A stretch of DNA of 64,000 nucleotides from an uncultured Ruminococcus sp. (GCA_947176415.1 CAMWQJ010000002.1:26339-90338), one strand, 5' to 3'. Positions 43,328-53,524 are shown, counted from the stretch's first letter. The notes: generated by a model not told the origin, from the sequence alone. Translations and numbers: made by a program.

Positions 43328-44533
43328 TTAAAGTTTTTTCTTTTCTTCCTCAATGATTTTCAGCAAATCATCAACAGACATATCAGAAGCATTCCTTTTT
43401 CTTCTGCTTACTTCCGAACGGCTGAGTATGTCGGAAATATCAGGTGAACTGCTTTTCTGGCTGATATAGGATTCCTTTATTTCGGATATTGTATTTCTTT
43501 TTATTTCAGGATTATTTGCTTTTTCGGCAACTTGCGATGCGGAAATTATTACCGTATTATCATCTGCGAACTCTTCACGCCTTACAGGTTTAAGAGGTTT
43601 TGCGGTATTTTCCGAAAAGCTGTTTATATCTTCGGATTTCTTAATATGCGAAACCTCGTATTCATTCTTTCGGCGAATATCTTCCCTTATGTCATCTGCA
43701 TTCGGTGCAGGCGAAACACTGCCTCTTATTTTTGCAACATTTGTTCTGTTTGCTGCCTTAAACTGCATTGTACGTGTTTTTTCTTTCTGATAAGGCGAAT
43801 CAGGATTAACTTTTTTCTGACTGAAATTCTCGGCAATTGACATTTTTTTTCTTTCGAGTTCGTCACTTGCCTGTGTTGGTTCAAAAAGCGGTGTTACATT
43901 TTTTCCGTCTGTCTTTTTAACTGACTGACTCTGAGTATTTTTATTCTTGTCTGAAAAATCAGCATTTTCTTCTTCTTCTGCCTTTGCTTCTGCTTCCTCC
44001 TCTTCCTTTGCGGAAAGCCTTGAAATAAAGAACACAAGCAGGATTATACAGGGAATAATCAGCTCTGCAACAATCCCAGGGACTTTTCTTGTAAATGCTA
44101 TAAAACTTCCGAGTTCCATACTCTGCGGATATCCTGTACAGACAGCTTTTATATCTTCCTTTGTTATCAGATTTTCGTTGTCCTCGTGACCGTCATAATA
44201 AATCTGATATTTTTCCGTTCCGTCCTCAGTCTGTATAATGTCAAAAATTCCGCAAAGTCTTAAATCATTTTCGTCCCCTGACGGACAGCACAGCACAAGG
44301 TCTTTCTGTGCAATGCTTATTCCTGAAGCCTCCATTGCGATAATCGTCGCACCCTGCGTCACGTCTATGCCGTTTGTATCTCTTTCGGTGATAGTATATA
44401 AATATCTCCCGAAAAAATTAGGCGTGTTCGTCTGCGAATATATTATATTTATGCCGACAGAAACGACGATAAACAAAACGCATATAATCGAAACAAAACA
44501 CCTCAGTATCGAAAATCTTTTTTTCTTTTTCAT
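43328..44533 (-). CDS. Signal-peptidase-like membrane protein with long charged tail
   Basis: 401 residues. An N-terminal helix (about 10-30), an external beta-rich domain (about 40-145) and a second helix (IVAELIIPCIILLVFFI, about 155-172) give the topology of SipW-type signal peptidases. The external domain has matching spacing (GATIIAMEASGISIAQKDLVL, CPSGDENDL, AVCTGYPQSMELGSFIAF), but I see no catalytic serine or lysine at the usual places. The remaining roughly 220 residues are charged and low in hydrophobics, probably disordered and cytoplasmic. The peptidase relationship is a tentative fold-level reading. Confidence 0.6.
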   Translation of the reverse strand: MKKKKRFSILRCFVSIICVLFIVVSVGINIIYSQTNTPNFFGRYLYTITERDTNGIDVTQGATIIAMEASGISIAQKDLVLCCPSGDENDLRLCGIFDIIQTEDGTEKYQIYYDGHEDNENLITKEDIKAVCTGYPQSMELGSFIAFTRKVPGIVAELIIPCIILLVFFISRLSAKEEEEAEAKAEEEENADFSDKNKNTQSQSVKKTDGKNVTPLFEPTQASDELERKKMSIAENFSQKKVNPDSPYQKEKTRTMQFKAANRTNVAKIRGSVSPAPNADDIREDIRRKNEYEVSHIKKSEDINSFSENTAKPLKPVRREEFADDNTVIISASQVAEKANNPEIKRNTISEIKESYISQKSSSPDISDILSRSEVSRRKRNASDMSVDDLLKIIEEEKKKL

Positions 44534-44792
44534 AATATAGACCCGTCCTTTTTCAGTTTTTTTCCGTTCAGATATGTGATATTTTCATTATACCACATAT
44601 TTACACAAATTTCAAATATTTCTGATATTTTTTAATATTTTACTTATTTTTCTTAATCCCCCCTCTTATTGTGTATTATGTAAACTGATAAATTATGTTA
44701 TTTATTATCCGTTTAAAGCATTAAAGTCGTTTTTATAGGGATTTTTCGGAATATGTATATTTAGTTGAAAAATATTTGTTGAAATATTACAA

Positions 44793-44821
44793 TTGCAAAA
44801 AATATAAAAACATGATAAAAT
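44793..44821 (+). promoter_or_regulatory. Promoter of glgP
   Basis: TTGCAA, 17 bases, TAAAAT. The remainder of the gap from 44534 to this point is AT-rich with no other signal that I see, apart from a likely minus-strand TATAAT near 44590 for the gene before. Confidence 0.55.
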
Positions 44822-44837
44822 ATTAAGTATACCGATT

Positions 44838-44933
44838 GTAAAGTTATTTCCGCTTAATGAATAAAATCATTCAGCAGATTATAACAATAACTTTACATCA
44901 GATAATACAGCCGTTCATAAAAATAATAACGGC
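44838..44933 (+). promoter_or_regulatory. Structured 5' leader of glgP
   Basis: A long-range perfect stem GTAAAGTTATT (44838-44848) / AATAACTTTAC (44886-44896) encloses an inner hairpin AATGA-ATAAAA-TCATT. A second hairpin GCCGTT / AACGGC (44910-44933) ends five bases before the ribosome site. It could control translation or mRNA stability. No known riboswitch class recognised. Confidence 0.5.
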
Positions 44934-44949
44934 AGATTGGAGATTAGAT

Positions 44950-47358
44950 ATGTCAAACAAAAAGGTAAATCCTCTTATGGAAAAAATCAGTCTGGAATTT
45001 CCTAAAAGACTTCAGGCTCTCTACAGCGTATCTCCCGAAGAGGCATCAGACAAACAGGTCTATCATGTTCTTTCGGCTATAATCGTGGAAATCCTCGGTG
45101 CGAAGAGACAGAGTTTTATAAATCATACTCATTCCATGGGAGGAAAACAGATTTATTATCTCTCTATGGAATTTCTCATGGGTCGCTCGCTTAAAACAAG
45201 CCTCTATAATCTTGAACTTGCCGACGACGTAAAGGCTATGCTCAAACAGTATGACATAACACTTGACAAGATTTATGAACATGAACCCGACGCAGGTCTT
45301 GGAAACGGCGGTCTCGGCAGACTCGCAGCTTGTTACCTCGACGGACTCGCTACAACAGGATTCCCCGCAATGGGTTATTCGCTCTGCTATGAGTACGGAA
45401 TTTTCCAGCAGAAACTTGAAGACGGCTGGCAGACTGAACTTCCTGACAACTGGCTTCCGGGCGGTTCGGTATGGCTCGTACCAAAGCCCGAACTTTCGAT
45501 AGATGTACATTTTGAGGGCGATTTGCAGGAATACTGGGACAGCCAGTACCACTACATTTCGCACGTAAACTACAATACAGTAGTTGCAACTCCCTATGAT
45601 ATGTACGTTTCAGGCTATGGCTCGGAGGGCGTTTCGGTACTTCGTCTTTGGTCTGCAAAAGCTCCTAACTTCGATATGGAGATGTTCAATAAGGGCAATT
45701 ATGATAAAGCACTTGCACAGAACTCAATCGCAAATGCTATTTCAAAGATTCTGTATCCTAACGACAACCACCTTGAAGGAAAGTCGCTCCGTCTCCGTCA
45801 GCAGTATTTCCTTTGTGCTGCATCTGTCGGCGATATCGTAAACAATCATATGAATGTTTACGGCACGCTTGAAAATCTCGCCGACAAGGTATCAATCCAC
45901 ATCAACGACACCCACCCGACGCTTGCAATTCCCGAACTCATGCGTATACTCCTCGACGACTGCGGTTATACATGGGATAAAGCATGGGACATCGTTACAA
46001 GAACATTCGCATATACAAACCATACTGTTATGGCTGAAGCTCTTGAAAAATGGGACGTTAATCTCATAAGGACAGTTATTCCGAGAATTTTCGCTATCAT
46101 TGTTGAAATAAACAACAGATACTGCCAGTCACTCATGGAGAGAAACGGACACGACAGTGCAAAGACAACAAGAATGTCAATTATAAAGGACAATCAGATT
46201 CACATGGCTACACTCTGTGTTGTTGCTTCGCACAGTGTAAACGGCGTTTCCAAACTTCACTCAGAGATTATCAAGGAATCAGTGTTCCATGACGAATACT
46301 GCAACACACCCGAAAAGTTCAAGAACGTAACAAACGGCATTGCATACAGAAGATGGCTGTACCAGTCAAATCAGGGACTTACCGACCTCCTCAGAGAGAC
46401 TATAGGCGACAAGTTCATAAAAGACGGTGCAGAACTTGAAAAGTTCCGTGCATTCGAGAATGACGAGACCGTCCTTAAAAAGCTCTTGGACGTAAAACAG
46501 GCAAACAAGCAGAGATTTGCAAAACAGGTTAAGCGTGAATCGGGAATAGTCCTCAATCCTGATAATATATTTGACGTACAGGTTAAACGTCTCCACGAAT
46601 ACAAGAGACAGCACCTTAATGTCATGAATATCCTTGCTGATTATTCTTATCTCCTCAATAATCCTGACGCAGACTTTACGCCGAAGACATATATTTTCGC
46701 AGCAAAGGCAGCCCCAGGATATTATCTTGCAAAGCAGATAATCAAGATGATATGGGCAATTTCCGAAGAAATAAGGAAAAACCCGAAAATCAGCAAGAAA
46801 TTGCAGGTTGTTTTCCTTGAGAACTACTGTGTAACGCTTTCCGAAATGCTTATGCCCGCATCTGAGATTTCGGAACAGATTTCTCTTGCAGGTACTGAAG
46901 CATCAGGCACAGGAAATATGAAGTTTATGCTGAACGGTGCAATTACACTCGGAACACTCGACGGTGCAAACATTGAGATTAACGAGAGTGCAGGCGAGGG
47001 CAATAACATAATCTTCGGCATGAAAACGCCTGAGGTTAACGCACTCAAGGCAAGAGGATACAGACCTGAGGAGTATTTCCACAACAATCCGCTTATCCAC
47101 GAGGCTATAGAGCGTATGTATCACGGCATAAACGGCTGTACTTTCAATGACGTTGCCAACTCGCTCAAGGACCGTGACCCGTACATGGTGCTTGCAGACT
47201 TCGACGACTACAGAAGAGCACAGAAGTTCACCACAGAGTGCTATAATAACCGCATGAAATGGGCTAAGATGTCACTTAACAACATAGCAGGAGCAGGCAT
47301 ATTCTCTGCCGACCGTGCTGTTACTGAATACGCTGACAACATCTGGCATTTAAGATAA
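44950..47358 (+). CDS. glgP: Glycogen/maltodextrin phosphorylase
   Basis: The ORF track starts at 44857, but GGAG at 44938-44941 and the protein start MSNKKVNPLMEKISLEF place it at ATG 44950; 802 residues, the normal family length. The enzyme releases glucose-1-phosphate from alpha-1,4-glucans. Conserved features are YYLSMEFLMGRSL, ALGNGGLGRLAACYLDG (as DAGLGNGGLGRLAACYLDG), IHINDTHPTLAIPELMR, VKRLHEYKRQHLN and the pyridoxal-phosphate lysine in EASGTGNMKFMLNG. A GH13 enzyme follows, making a storage-polysaccharide locus. Confidence 0.97.
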   Translation: MSNKKVNPLMEKISLEFPKRLQALYSVSPEEASDKQVYHVLSAIIVEILGAKRQSFINHTHSMGGKQIYYLSMEFLMGRSLKTSLYNLELADDVKAMLKQYDITLDKIYEHEPDAGLGNGGLGRLAACYLDGLATTGFPAMGYSLCYEYGIFQQKLEDGWQTELPDNWLPGGSVWLVPKPELSIDVHFEGDLQEYWDSQYHYISHVNYNTVVATPYDMYVSGYGSEGVSVLRLWSAKAPNFDMEMFNKGNYDKALAQNSIANAISKILYPNDNHLEGKSLRLRQQYFLCAASVGDIVNNHMNVYGTLENLADKVSIHINDTHPTLAIPELMRILLDDCGYTWDKAWDIVTRTFAYTNHTVMAEALEKWDVNLIRTVIPRIFAIIVEINNRYCQSLMERNGHDSAKTTRMSIIKDNQIHMATLCVVASHSVNGVSKLHSEIIKESVFHDEYCNTPEKFKNVTNGIAYRRWLYQSNQGLTDLLRETIGDKFIKDGAELEKFRAFENDETVLKKLLDVKQANKQRFAKQVKRESGIVLNPDNIFDVQVKRLHEYKRQHLNVMNILADYSYLLNNPDADFTPKTYIFAAKAAPGYYLAKQIIKMIWAISEEIRKNPKISKKLQVVFLENYCVTLSEMLMPASEISEQISLAGTEASGTGNMKFMLNGAITLGTLDGANIEINESAGEGNNIIFGMKTPEVNALKARGYRPEEYFHNNPLIHEAIERMYHGINGCTFNDVANSLKDRDPYMVLADFDDYRRAQKFTTECYNNRMKWAKMSLNNIAGAGIFSADRAVTEYADNIWHLR

Positions 47359-47376
47359 TATCTGCCCGAATTTTCC

Positions 47377-47410
47377 AAGGGGACTGAATTAATTTTCCGT
47401 CCCCTTTTAT
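47377..47410 (+). terminator. Terminator of glgP
   Basis: AAGGGGAC / GTCCCCTT stem followed by a T-rich tract. Confidence 0.8.
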
Positions 47411-47436
47411 TTTGATAATACAGGAGTGATTTTTTA

Positions 47437-49317
47437 ATGAGACCTATTTATGACACATGGAATTTAAGCTATAAATCAATTTTCGGAGCTGTCAGACAAG
47501 GCGAAACCTGCAATTTTTCAATAAGACTTCCGAAAAGCATAACGCCCGACTTTCCGCCCGTACTGGTATTTTTCCGCACGGGATTCAAGGAACGGTTTCT
47601 TAATATGTACCTCATGGAAGAAACGGAAGAAGACCGTGTTTATTCCACGAGCTACACGGCGAGATACAGCGACGTGCATTATTACTACTTCGCATACACA
47701 AGCGGAGGAATCCGCCATTATATAAAAAAGATAAACTGCCACGAGGGAAATATTGACCACGGCGACTTATTCCAGCTTACAATCTACTCAAAGGACTATA
47801 AAACGCCCGATTTTCTGAAAGGCGGAATAATGTACCAGATTTTTCCAGACCGTTTCTGTAAAAGCGGAAAACCGCATGAAAACGTTCCCACAGACAGAGT
47901 AATGAGGGAATGGGGAGAAACGCCGTATTACAAGCCCGACCATAACGGACACGTATGGAATAACGACTATTTCGGCGGAGACTTTGCAGGAATACAGTCA
48001 AAACTTGGCTACCTGAAAGATTTAGGAGTTACGTGTATATATCTGAATCCGATTTTCGAGTCACACGAAAACCACCGCTATAACACAGCGGACTACATGA
48101 AAGCCGACCCGCTTTTAGGCACGAATGAAGAATTTGAAGAACTCTGTACCGAGGCGAAAAAATACGGTATATCGATAATCCTTGACGGCGTATTCTCGCA
48201 TACGGGAGCAGACAGCGTATACTTCAACAAATTCAACCGCTACGAAACGTCGGGAGCATTCAATTCGACAGAAAGCCCCTATTATGAGTGGTACAGCTTT
48301 ATACACTATCCGAATGTATACGAAGCATGGTGGGGAATTGACACACTCCCGAATGTATGGGAAAACAACGAGAGCTATACAAAATTCATATGCGGTGAAG
48401 AAGGCGTGCTTAACTACTGGCTGTCAAAAGGCGTTGCAGGATATCGGCTTGACGTTGCCGATGAACTCCCCGACCGTTTTCTTGACAATCTCCGTAAGTG
48501 CGTAAAGAAGTACGGCGAGGATAAGATAGTAATAGGCGAGGTATGGGAAGATGCTTCAAACAAGGAGAGCTATGGCGTAAAGAGGCGTTACCTTCTCGGC
48601 GACCAGCTTGATTCTGTAATGAACTATCCGTTTAGGGAGGCAATAATAAACTACGTAAAGGGCGGACACGTAAAAGACTTTATTTACTCAATAATGACGA
48701 TTATTGAAAACTATCCGAAGCCGACCGTTGACGTTCTTATGAACTTTGTTTCCACACACGATATAGAGAGGGCAATAAACCGTCTCGGCGGTGAGAACTG
48801 CGACGGCAGAGACAAAGAGTGGATGGCTGAGAAGTACCTCAACGAACATCAGTATAATCACGGAAAGAATCTTCTTAAATCCGCAATGGCACTACAGTTT
48901 TTCCTCCCTGGCGTTCCGAGCATATACTATGGTGACGAAGCAGGTTTGCAGGGCTATAAAGACCCGTTCAACCGCCGTTGCTACCCGTGGGGCAATGAGG
49001 ATAAAGAACTTATCGAGTATGTTTCACAGTTAAGCCGTATAAGAAAGACGATTCCGAACTTCAGGGACGGACGAACGTATTTTGTGCTTAACGACAATGA
49101 TATTGTTGACGAGCGTGTAATAGCATTTGCGAGACAGGGCGATATTGACGCAATTGTCTTTGTAAACAGAAGCGGAGACGATATAGTCCTTGAAAACATC
49201 ACAAAACTTATACCGAGATTCAGAAATTTCAGAGCGATGTACGGAGAGTTTGAAAACGACACGCTCAGAATCAGCCCTTACGGCTATTCAATAATCTCTG
49301 CCGAATTTATCGGATAA
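47437..49317 (+). CDS. GH13 alpha-glucan hydrolase (neopullulanase/cyclomaltodextrinase-like)
   Basis: 626 residues, cytoplasmic (no signal peptide). An N-terminal beta domain (1 to about 125) is typical of maltogenic amylase and neopullulanase relatives. The TIM barrel carries the four GH13 regions: LDGVFSHTG, GYRLDVADE (nucleophile Asp), VIGEVWED (acid/base Glu) and NFVSTHDIERA (third Asp). YQIFPDRF near residue 130 is also typical. It should trim maltodextrins or branched dextrins left by phosphorylase. It has its own terminator on each side, but it is functionally linked to glgP. Confidence 0.92.
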   Translation: MRPIYDTWNLSYKSIFGAVRQGETCNFSIRLPKSITPDFPPVLVFFRTGFKERFLNMYLMEETEEDRVYSTSYTARYSDVHYYYFAYTSGGIRHYIKKINCHEGNIDHGDLFQLTIYSKDYKTPDFLKGGIMYQIFPDRFCKSGKPHENVPTDRVMREWGETPYYKPDHNGHVWNNDYFGGDFAGIQSKLGYLKDLGVTCIYLNPIFESHENHRYNTADYMKADPLLGTNEEFEELCTEAKKYGISIILDGVFSHTGADSVYFNKFNRYETSGAFNSTESPYYEWYSFIHYPNVYEAWWGIDTLPNVWENNESYTKFICGEEGVLNYWLSKGVAGYRLDVADELPDRFLDNLRKCVKKYGEDKIVIGEVWEDASNKESYGVKRRYLLGDQLDSVMNYPFREAIINYVKGGHVKDFIYSIMTIIENYPKPTVDVLMNFVSTHDIERAINRLGGENCDGRDKEWMAEKYLNEHQYNHGKNLLKSAMALQFFLPGVPSIYYGDEAGLQGYKDPFNRRCYPWGNEDKELIEYVSQLSRIRKTIPNFRDGRTYFVLNDNDIVDERVIAFARQGDIDAIVFVNRSGDDIVLENITKLIPRFRNFRAMYGEFENDTLRISPYGYSIISAEFIG

Positions 49318-49327
49318 AAAATATCAT

Positions 49328-49357
49328 AACGGTTCTGTAAAAAGAGCCGTTATTTTT
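49328..49357 (+). terminator. Terminator of the GH13 gene
   Basis: AACGGTTC / GAGCCGTT followed by ATTTTT. Confidence 0.8.
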
Positions 49358-49440
49358 GTGCATAAGTGAGAGAAAGGAGCTGTGTATACGTCCAATAAAG
49401 TGAAAAAAGCTGTAATTATTTTAAAATTAAGATAATTCAC

Positions 49441-49469
49441 TTGCAATCTCAGAAAAACTATAGTATAAT
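49441..49469 (+). promoter_or_regulatory. Promoter of the YfhO-type gene
   Basis: TTGCAA, 17 bases, TATAAT. Confidence 0.7.
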
Positions 49470-49537
49470 AGTTATGAATTTATAATCGGGGATTATGGCT
49501 TTTTGCCGTCCGCCGAAAGAAAAGGAGGAAAAAAACT

Positions 49538-52500
49538 TTGTCACAATCAAAAGCCAAGCAGAGAAATTCACCGCCTGCAATAACGGCAATGGATATAATA
49601 AAGGCAAAAACAGAAGTAAAGTATAAACCGCTTTACTATGTCGCTGCTTTTCTTATACCTGCTCTGCTTACACTAATCGCCTATGCCTTTTTCGGCATAT
49701 ACCCATTCAACGAGCGTTCCGTTCTCGCCCTCGACCTCAACGGTCAGTATATTTACTACTTTGAGGCTATTCGTGACGCATTCCGAGGAGACGGCAGTAT
49801 CTTCTACAACTGGAGCCGTAATCTTTCGGGCGAATTTATGGGCATAACGGGATATTACCTTGCAAGCCCCTTTACGCTGATAATCATTCTTATGCCGAGA
49901 AAATACCTTCTTGAAGCCATGCTTATCATGCAGTTGTGCAAAGTCGGTACGGCAGGACTTACATTCTGTATTTACGCACAGAAGTCCAAAAACGTAAAAC
50001 CCTTGCAGTCAATAATGTTCTCAACCATGTATGCACTCATGAGTTATGTTGCAATACAGCTTATAGACCCCATGTGGATTGACGGTCCTGTATTCTTACC
50101 GCTTATAATACTGGGTGTTGAATATCTCATTGACGACGGAAGAAAAATAAACTATATAATTCCGCTTGCCGTGATGTTTGTGGCTGAATTTTATATCGGC
50201 TATATGATAGCAATATTTGTAGCTATATATTTCTTCTGCTATCTGTTTTTCGGCACAAAGAGGAAATTTAAGAATGTCGGGGAATATTTCAAGACATTCT
50301 GCACAATGGCGGTATCAACAATAGTCGTCCTCATGTGCAGTATATTCATGATACTTCCCGTTTATAACGGACTTTCAAACGGTAAATTCGACTTTTCCGA
50401 ACCTGATTTTAGCTTCAAGAAAATGTTTGAACTAATCGAACTTCTCCCCGCAATGTTGCCGAACCAGTATTATTCGGTAAACGTCGACGAAGGCACAAGA
50501 ATGTACGGCAGACCCGAAATATACTGCGGTGTCATGACACTTGTGCTTATTCCGCTTTATTTCATTAATAATAAAATCAAAGTCAAGAACAAGATAGGCT
50601 ACGGAATAGTAACACTCGCCATGATTGTAAGTATGTATATCAAGCCGATAAATATGCTTTGGCACGGCGGACAAGACCCTAACTGGCTTCCCTACAGATA
50701 TTCATTTTTACTGTCATTCGTATTCGTATCAATGGCATCTGAGGTATTCGCAAAACTCGACGGATATAAAATCTCATTCAAGAGTGCAGGCGGGGTCTTT
50801 GCGGTTATTGCAGTGCTTGTTGCATTCTTCAATGAAAGAATGCCTAAATATGAATATAATCAGGATAAATATAAATACGTTGCAACAGTGCCGTACAAAA
50901 CAACGGAAACATATCATTCCGACACTCACGAAGAACTTTGGCTCGGCACTCTCGTCATAGGCGTAATGCTGTGTGCGGTGTATCTTATATATATTTATTT
51001 TTACAGCAATTCCAAAAACAAAAAGACACGCAATATAATGACCATAGCGGTAGCGTGTGTAGTATTCTTTGAGGCTGGCTATAACGCCTATGACACATTC
51101 AAGAAAGTAAATAAAGAGGTGGCATATTCCGACCGTTCCACATATCAGGAAATAATGGACGCACCTGCGGTTGTCAATGCACTCGAGGAATACGACAACA
51201 GCTTTTACCGTGCCGAAAAGACGTATCAGCGTTGTGTAAACGACAACTTAGCATACGGTCTCAAAGGCGTATCGCACTCAAGTTCGGTAATGAACGCAAA
51301 GGCAATAACATTTGTTGAGGCACTCGGATATTTCACGCAAAGTTATGAAACGCAGTACAGCAAGGGAAATAACATTGTTGCGGACTCACTTCTCGGTATA
51401 AAATACATCATAGACGACCCCAACAGAAATACCGCAAAACGTACAAAACCCGAAACAAGATATAATAAGATACTCGAAACAACCTATACAAATAACTCAG
51501 GCAACGAAACAAACCTTGACATTTACGAAAACCCCGACGCACTTTCTGTTGCATACGGAGCAAGTAAAGACCTTCTCATGCTCGGACATCTCGGAAACGA
51601 CAACCAGTTCAACAGTATGAATATATTTCTCAGTACGCTGACAGGAAACACAAACTTCGAGACAGACGAAAACGGAAATATTTCAATAGGCGAATTTAAA
51701 GAATATTTCAAACGCCTTGAACCCGAGGCATACGAAGGCGAGTCAGTTTTTGACTCAAATCAGGTACGCCATAGTATGTATACCCCGACAGATGCAGAAG
51801 GAAACGTAATTCAGAAAAAAGTCCATCACGCTTACGACGCACTGCCGAATGCAATAGACCCTGTTGTGAATATGCACGTCACAACGCTTACTGACGACGC
51901 TGTATATCTCCATATAGACAGCGACTATTATAAGGGCGTAAATGTATGGGTATCAAGTGAAAAAGACGAAAACGGCAATTTCATAAATCATCAGGAGTAC
52001 GGAAATTATCTCAAAGACCATATCCGCCCCGTTATCCGTCTCGGCACATATCCCGCAGGCACTGAACTTGAAGTTCGATTCACAATCACGAAAACCGAAG
52101 GAAGCACTACCTATACAGGCTCTAACGAGCATTTCATGTTTAAGGAAAACGGCGGACTCCAGATTTATAATCTCGACTATGATATGTTCCATAATGACAT
52201 AGAACAGCTTAAACAGCACCAGTTTGAAGTTGACACAAAGAAATCAAACGACAGGTATCTTGAAGGCACAGTAAACCTCACCGACGACCAGATTTTATTT
52301 ACAACAATACCCTATGAAGACGGCTGGACTGTAAAGATAGACGGTAAGAAAGTTGAAAATCTCGTTACGGCTGATACCTCCGACACGGGACGTATTTATT
52401 ACAAGAATGCCGATAAGGACACAGGCGTAGCAATTTCACTTGAATCAACAATTGCCGTAAAAGTACCGGCAGGTGAACACAAAATTACCATGAAATATAC

Positions 52501-52873
52501 TCCCCCTGGATTCAATATAGGTATATTTACATTGATTCTCGGAATTGCCGTTATTGTGATGTTCTATCTGTACGACAGGAAAAACAATGTTATCATGATA
52601 GAGACACGCAAGGCCAACGAGATGATTAAAAGCGGAAATATCCCAGAAGAATCCGCAGAAAACAAGGGAAAGAAAGTTGATATCATAAAGACAAAAGGGG
52701 CAGTTTCGGAAAAGGAGCTTGCACCGCATAAAGCCAATAAAACGTATGAAGAGGACGAGAAGTCGGAAGAAACAGAAACACCCGAAGAAACGTCCGAAAA
52801 GCCTGAAATCCCTGAAAAAAAGCCTGACAGTAAGAATAATTCAGACAAAAACAAAAAGAAAAATAAAAAGTAA
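49538..52873 (+). CDS. YfhO-family membrane protein
   Basis: 1,111 residues starting at a TTG behind AAAGGAGG. About a dozen transmembrane helices fill the first half; the family motif LALDLNGQYIYYFEAIRDAFRGDGS lies after the first helix. A large external domain follows, with the usual YfhO ending IPYEDGWTVKIDGKK and VPAGEHKITMKYTPPGF, then a last helix. The last roughly 100 residues are a nonstandard tail of Glu, Thr, Pro and Lys (EETETPEETSEKPEIPEKK). YfhO in Bacillus takes part in glycosylating lipoteichoic acid, so an envelope glycosylation role is likely but unproven here. Confidence 0.9.
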   Translation: MSQSKAKQRNSPPAITAMDIIKAKTEVKYKPLYYVAAFLIPALLTLIAYAFFGIYPFNERSVLALDLNGQYIYYFEAIRDAFRGDGSIFYNWSRNLSGEFMGITGYYLASPFTLIIILMPRKYLLEAMLIMQLCKVGTAGLTFCIYAQKSKNVKPLQSIMFSTMYALMSYVAIQLIDPMWIDGPVFLPLIILGVEYLIDDGRKINYIIPLAVMFVAEFYIGYMIAIFVAIYFFCYLFFGTKRKFKNVGEYFKTFCTMAVSTIVVLMCSIFMILPVYNGLSNGKFDFSEPDFSFKKMFELIELLPAMLPNQYYSVNVDEGTRMYGRPEIYCGVMTLVLIPLYFINNKIKVKNKIGYGIVTLAMIVSMYIKPINMLWHGGQDPNWLPYRYSFLLSFVFVSMASEVFAKLDGYKISFKSAGGVFAVIAVLVAFFNERMPKYEYNQDKYKYVATVPYKTTETYHSDTHEELWLGTLVIGVMLCAVYLIYIYFYSNSKNKKTRNIMTIAVACVVFFEAGYNAYDTFKKVNKEVAYSDRSTYQEIMDAPAVVNALEEYDNSFYRAEKTYQRCVNDNLAYGLKGVSHSSSVMNAKAITFVEALGYFTQSYETQYSKGNNIVADSLLGIKYIIDDPNRNTAKRTKPETRYNKILETTYTNNSGNETNLDIYENPDALSVAYGASKDLLMLGHLGNDNQFNSMNIFLSTLTGNTNFETDENGNISIGEFKEYFKRLEPEAYEGESVFDSNQVRHSMYTPTDAEGNVIQKKVHHAYDALPNAIDPVVNMHVTTLTDDAVYLHIDSDYYKGVNVWVSSEKDENGNFINHQEYGNYLKDHIRPVIRLGTYPAGTELEVRFTITKTEGSTTYTGSNEHFMFKENGGLQIYNLDYDMFHNDIEQLKQHQFEVDTKKSNDRYLEGTVNLTDDQILFTTIPYEDGWTVKIDGKKVENLVTADTSDTGRIYYKNADKDTGVAISLESTIAVKVPAGEHKITMKYTPPGFNIGIFTLILGIAVIVMFYLYDRKNNVIMIETRKANEMIKSGNIPEESAENKGKKVDIIKTKGAVSEKELAPHKANKTYEEDEKSEETETPEETSEKPEIPEKKPDSKNNSDKNKKKNKK

Positions 52874-52880
52874 TACTACT

Positions 52881-52912
52881 TGTCCCCGTACGCAATGACG
52901 GGGACATTTTTC
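52881..52912 (+). terminator. Terminator of the YfhO-type gene
   Basis: TGTCCCCGT / ACGGGGACA followed by TTTTT. Confidence 0.9.
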
Positions 52913-53020
52913 TGCAATATGCACATATCTGCGTATATTTTTTTTGTGACTAATGCCCATGACATTTTTCATAGAAATATGTTATAATTATTATATATAA
53001 ACAACAGGAGGTTAGATAAA

Positions 53021-53515
53021 ATGTACAATGTAAACGATGCGGTGATATATGCGACATATGGCGTGTGCGTGATAAGTGCGATTGAGGAACGCAATTTCAG
53101 CGGAGAGAATATAGAATATTATATCCTCCGACCCGTAGGCGACAGCCGTAACACTTTTTACGTACCGACTTCAAATTCCGCCCTCAGAAACAAAATGCGG
53201 GACGTATGCAACGCAGACGACGTTAATAATTTAATAGGAACGATGTCGGAACAGAACTGCATATGGATTGACAATGCTGTCAGAAGAAAAGAAGAGTACA
53301 GAAAAATCATTGACAAAGGCGACAGAAAAGAACTTATCAGGCTTATAAAAACGCTCTACACAAAAGGCGAAGAACTTACCGCACAGCACAAAAAGCTCTA
53401 CTCCGCAGATGAAAAATTCCTCCATGATGCCGAAAATATGCTTTATAACGAATTTGCCTATGCTCTGAACATTCCACGTGAAGAAGTAATCACCTATATA
53501 AAACAGCATATATAA
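53021..53515 (+). CDS. CarD/CdnL-family transcription factor
   Basis: 164 residues. The N-terminal RNA-polymerase-interacting domain has NDAVIYATYGVCVISAIEERNFSG and YYILRPVGDSRNTFYVPTSN, the Tudor-like pattern of CarD. The C-terminal half is helical and charged (MSEQNCIWIDNAVRRKEEYRKII, ALNIPREEVITYIKQHI). CarD proteins bind the beta subunit of RNA polymerase and adjust promoter opening. The gene has a strong AGGAGG site and its own terminator, so it is not part of an operon with carB. Confidence 0.92.
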   Translation: MYNVNDAVIYATYGVCVISAIEERNFSGENIEYYILRPVGDSRNTFYVPTSNSALRNKMRDVCNADDVNNLIGTMSEQNCIWIDNAVRRKEEYRKIIDKGDRKELIRLIKTLYTKGEELTAQHKKLYSADEKFLHDAENMLYNEFAYALNIPREEVITYIKQHI

Positions 53516-53524
53516 CCATGAGAC

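Noticed and set aside
49380-49435. 17-codon ORF with a GGAG site before the YfhO-type gene
   Set aside because: Too short, with no sign of conservation or leader-peptide composition; likely chance.
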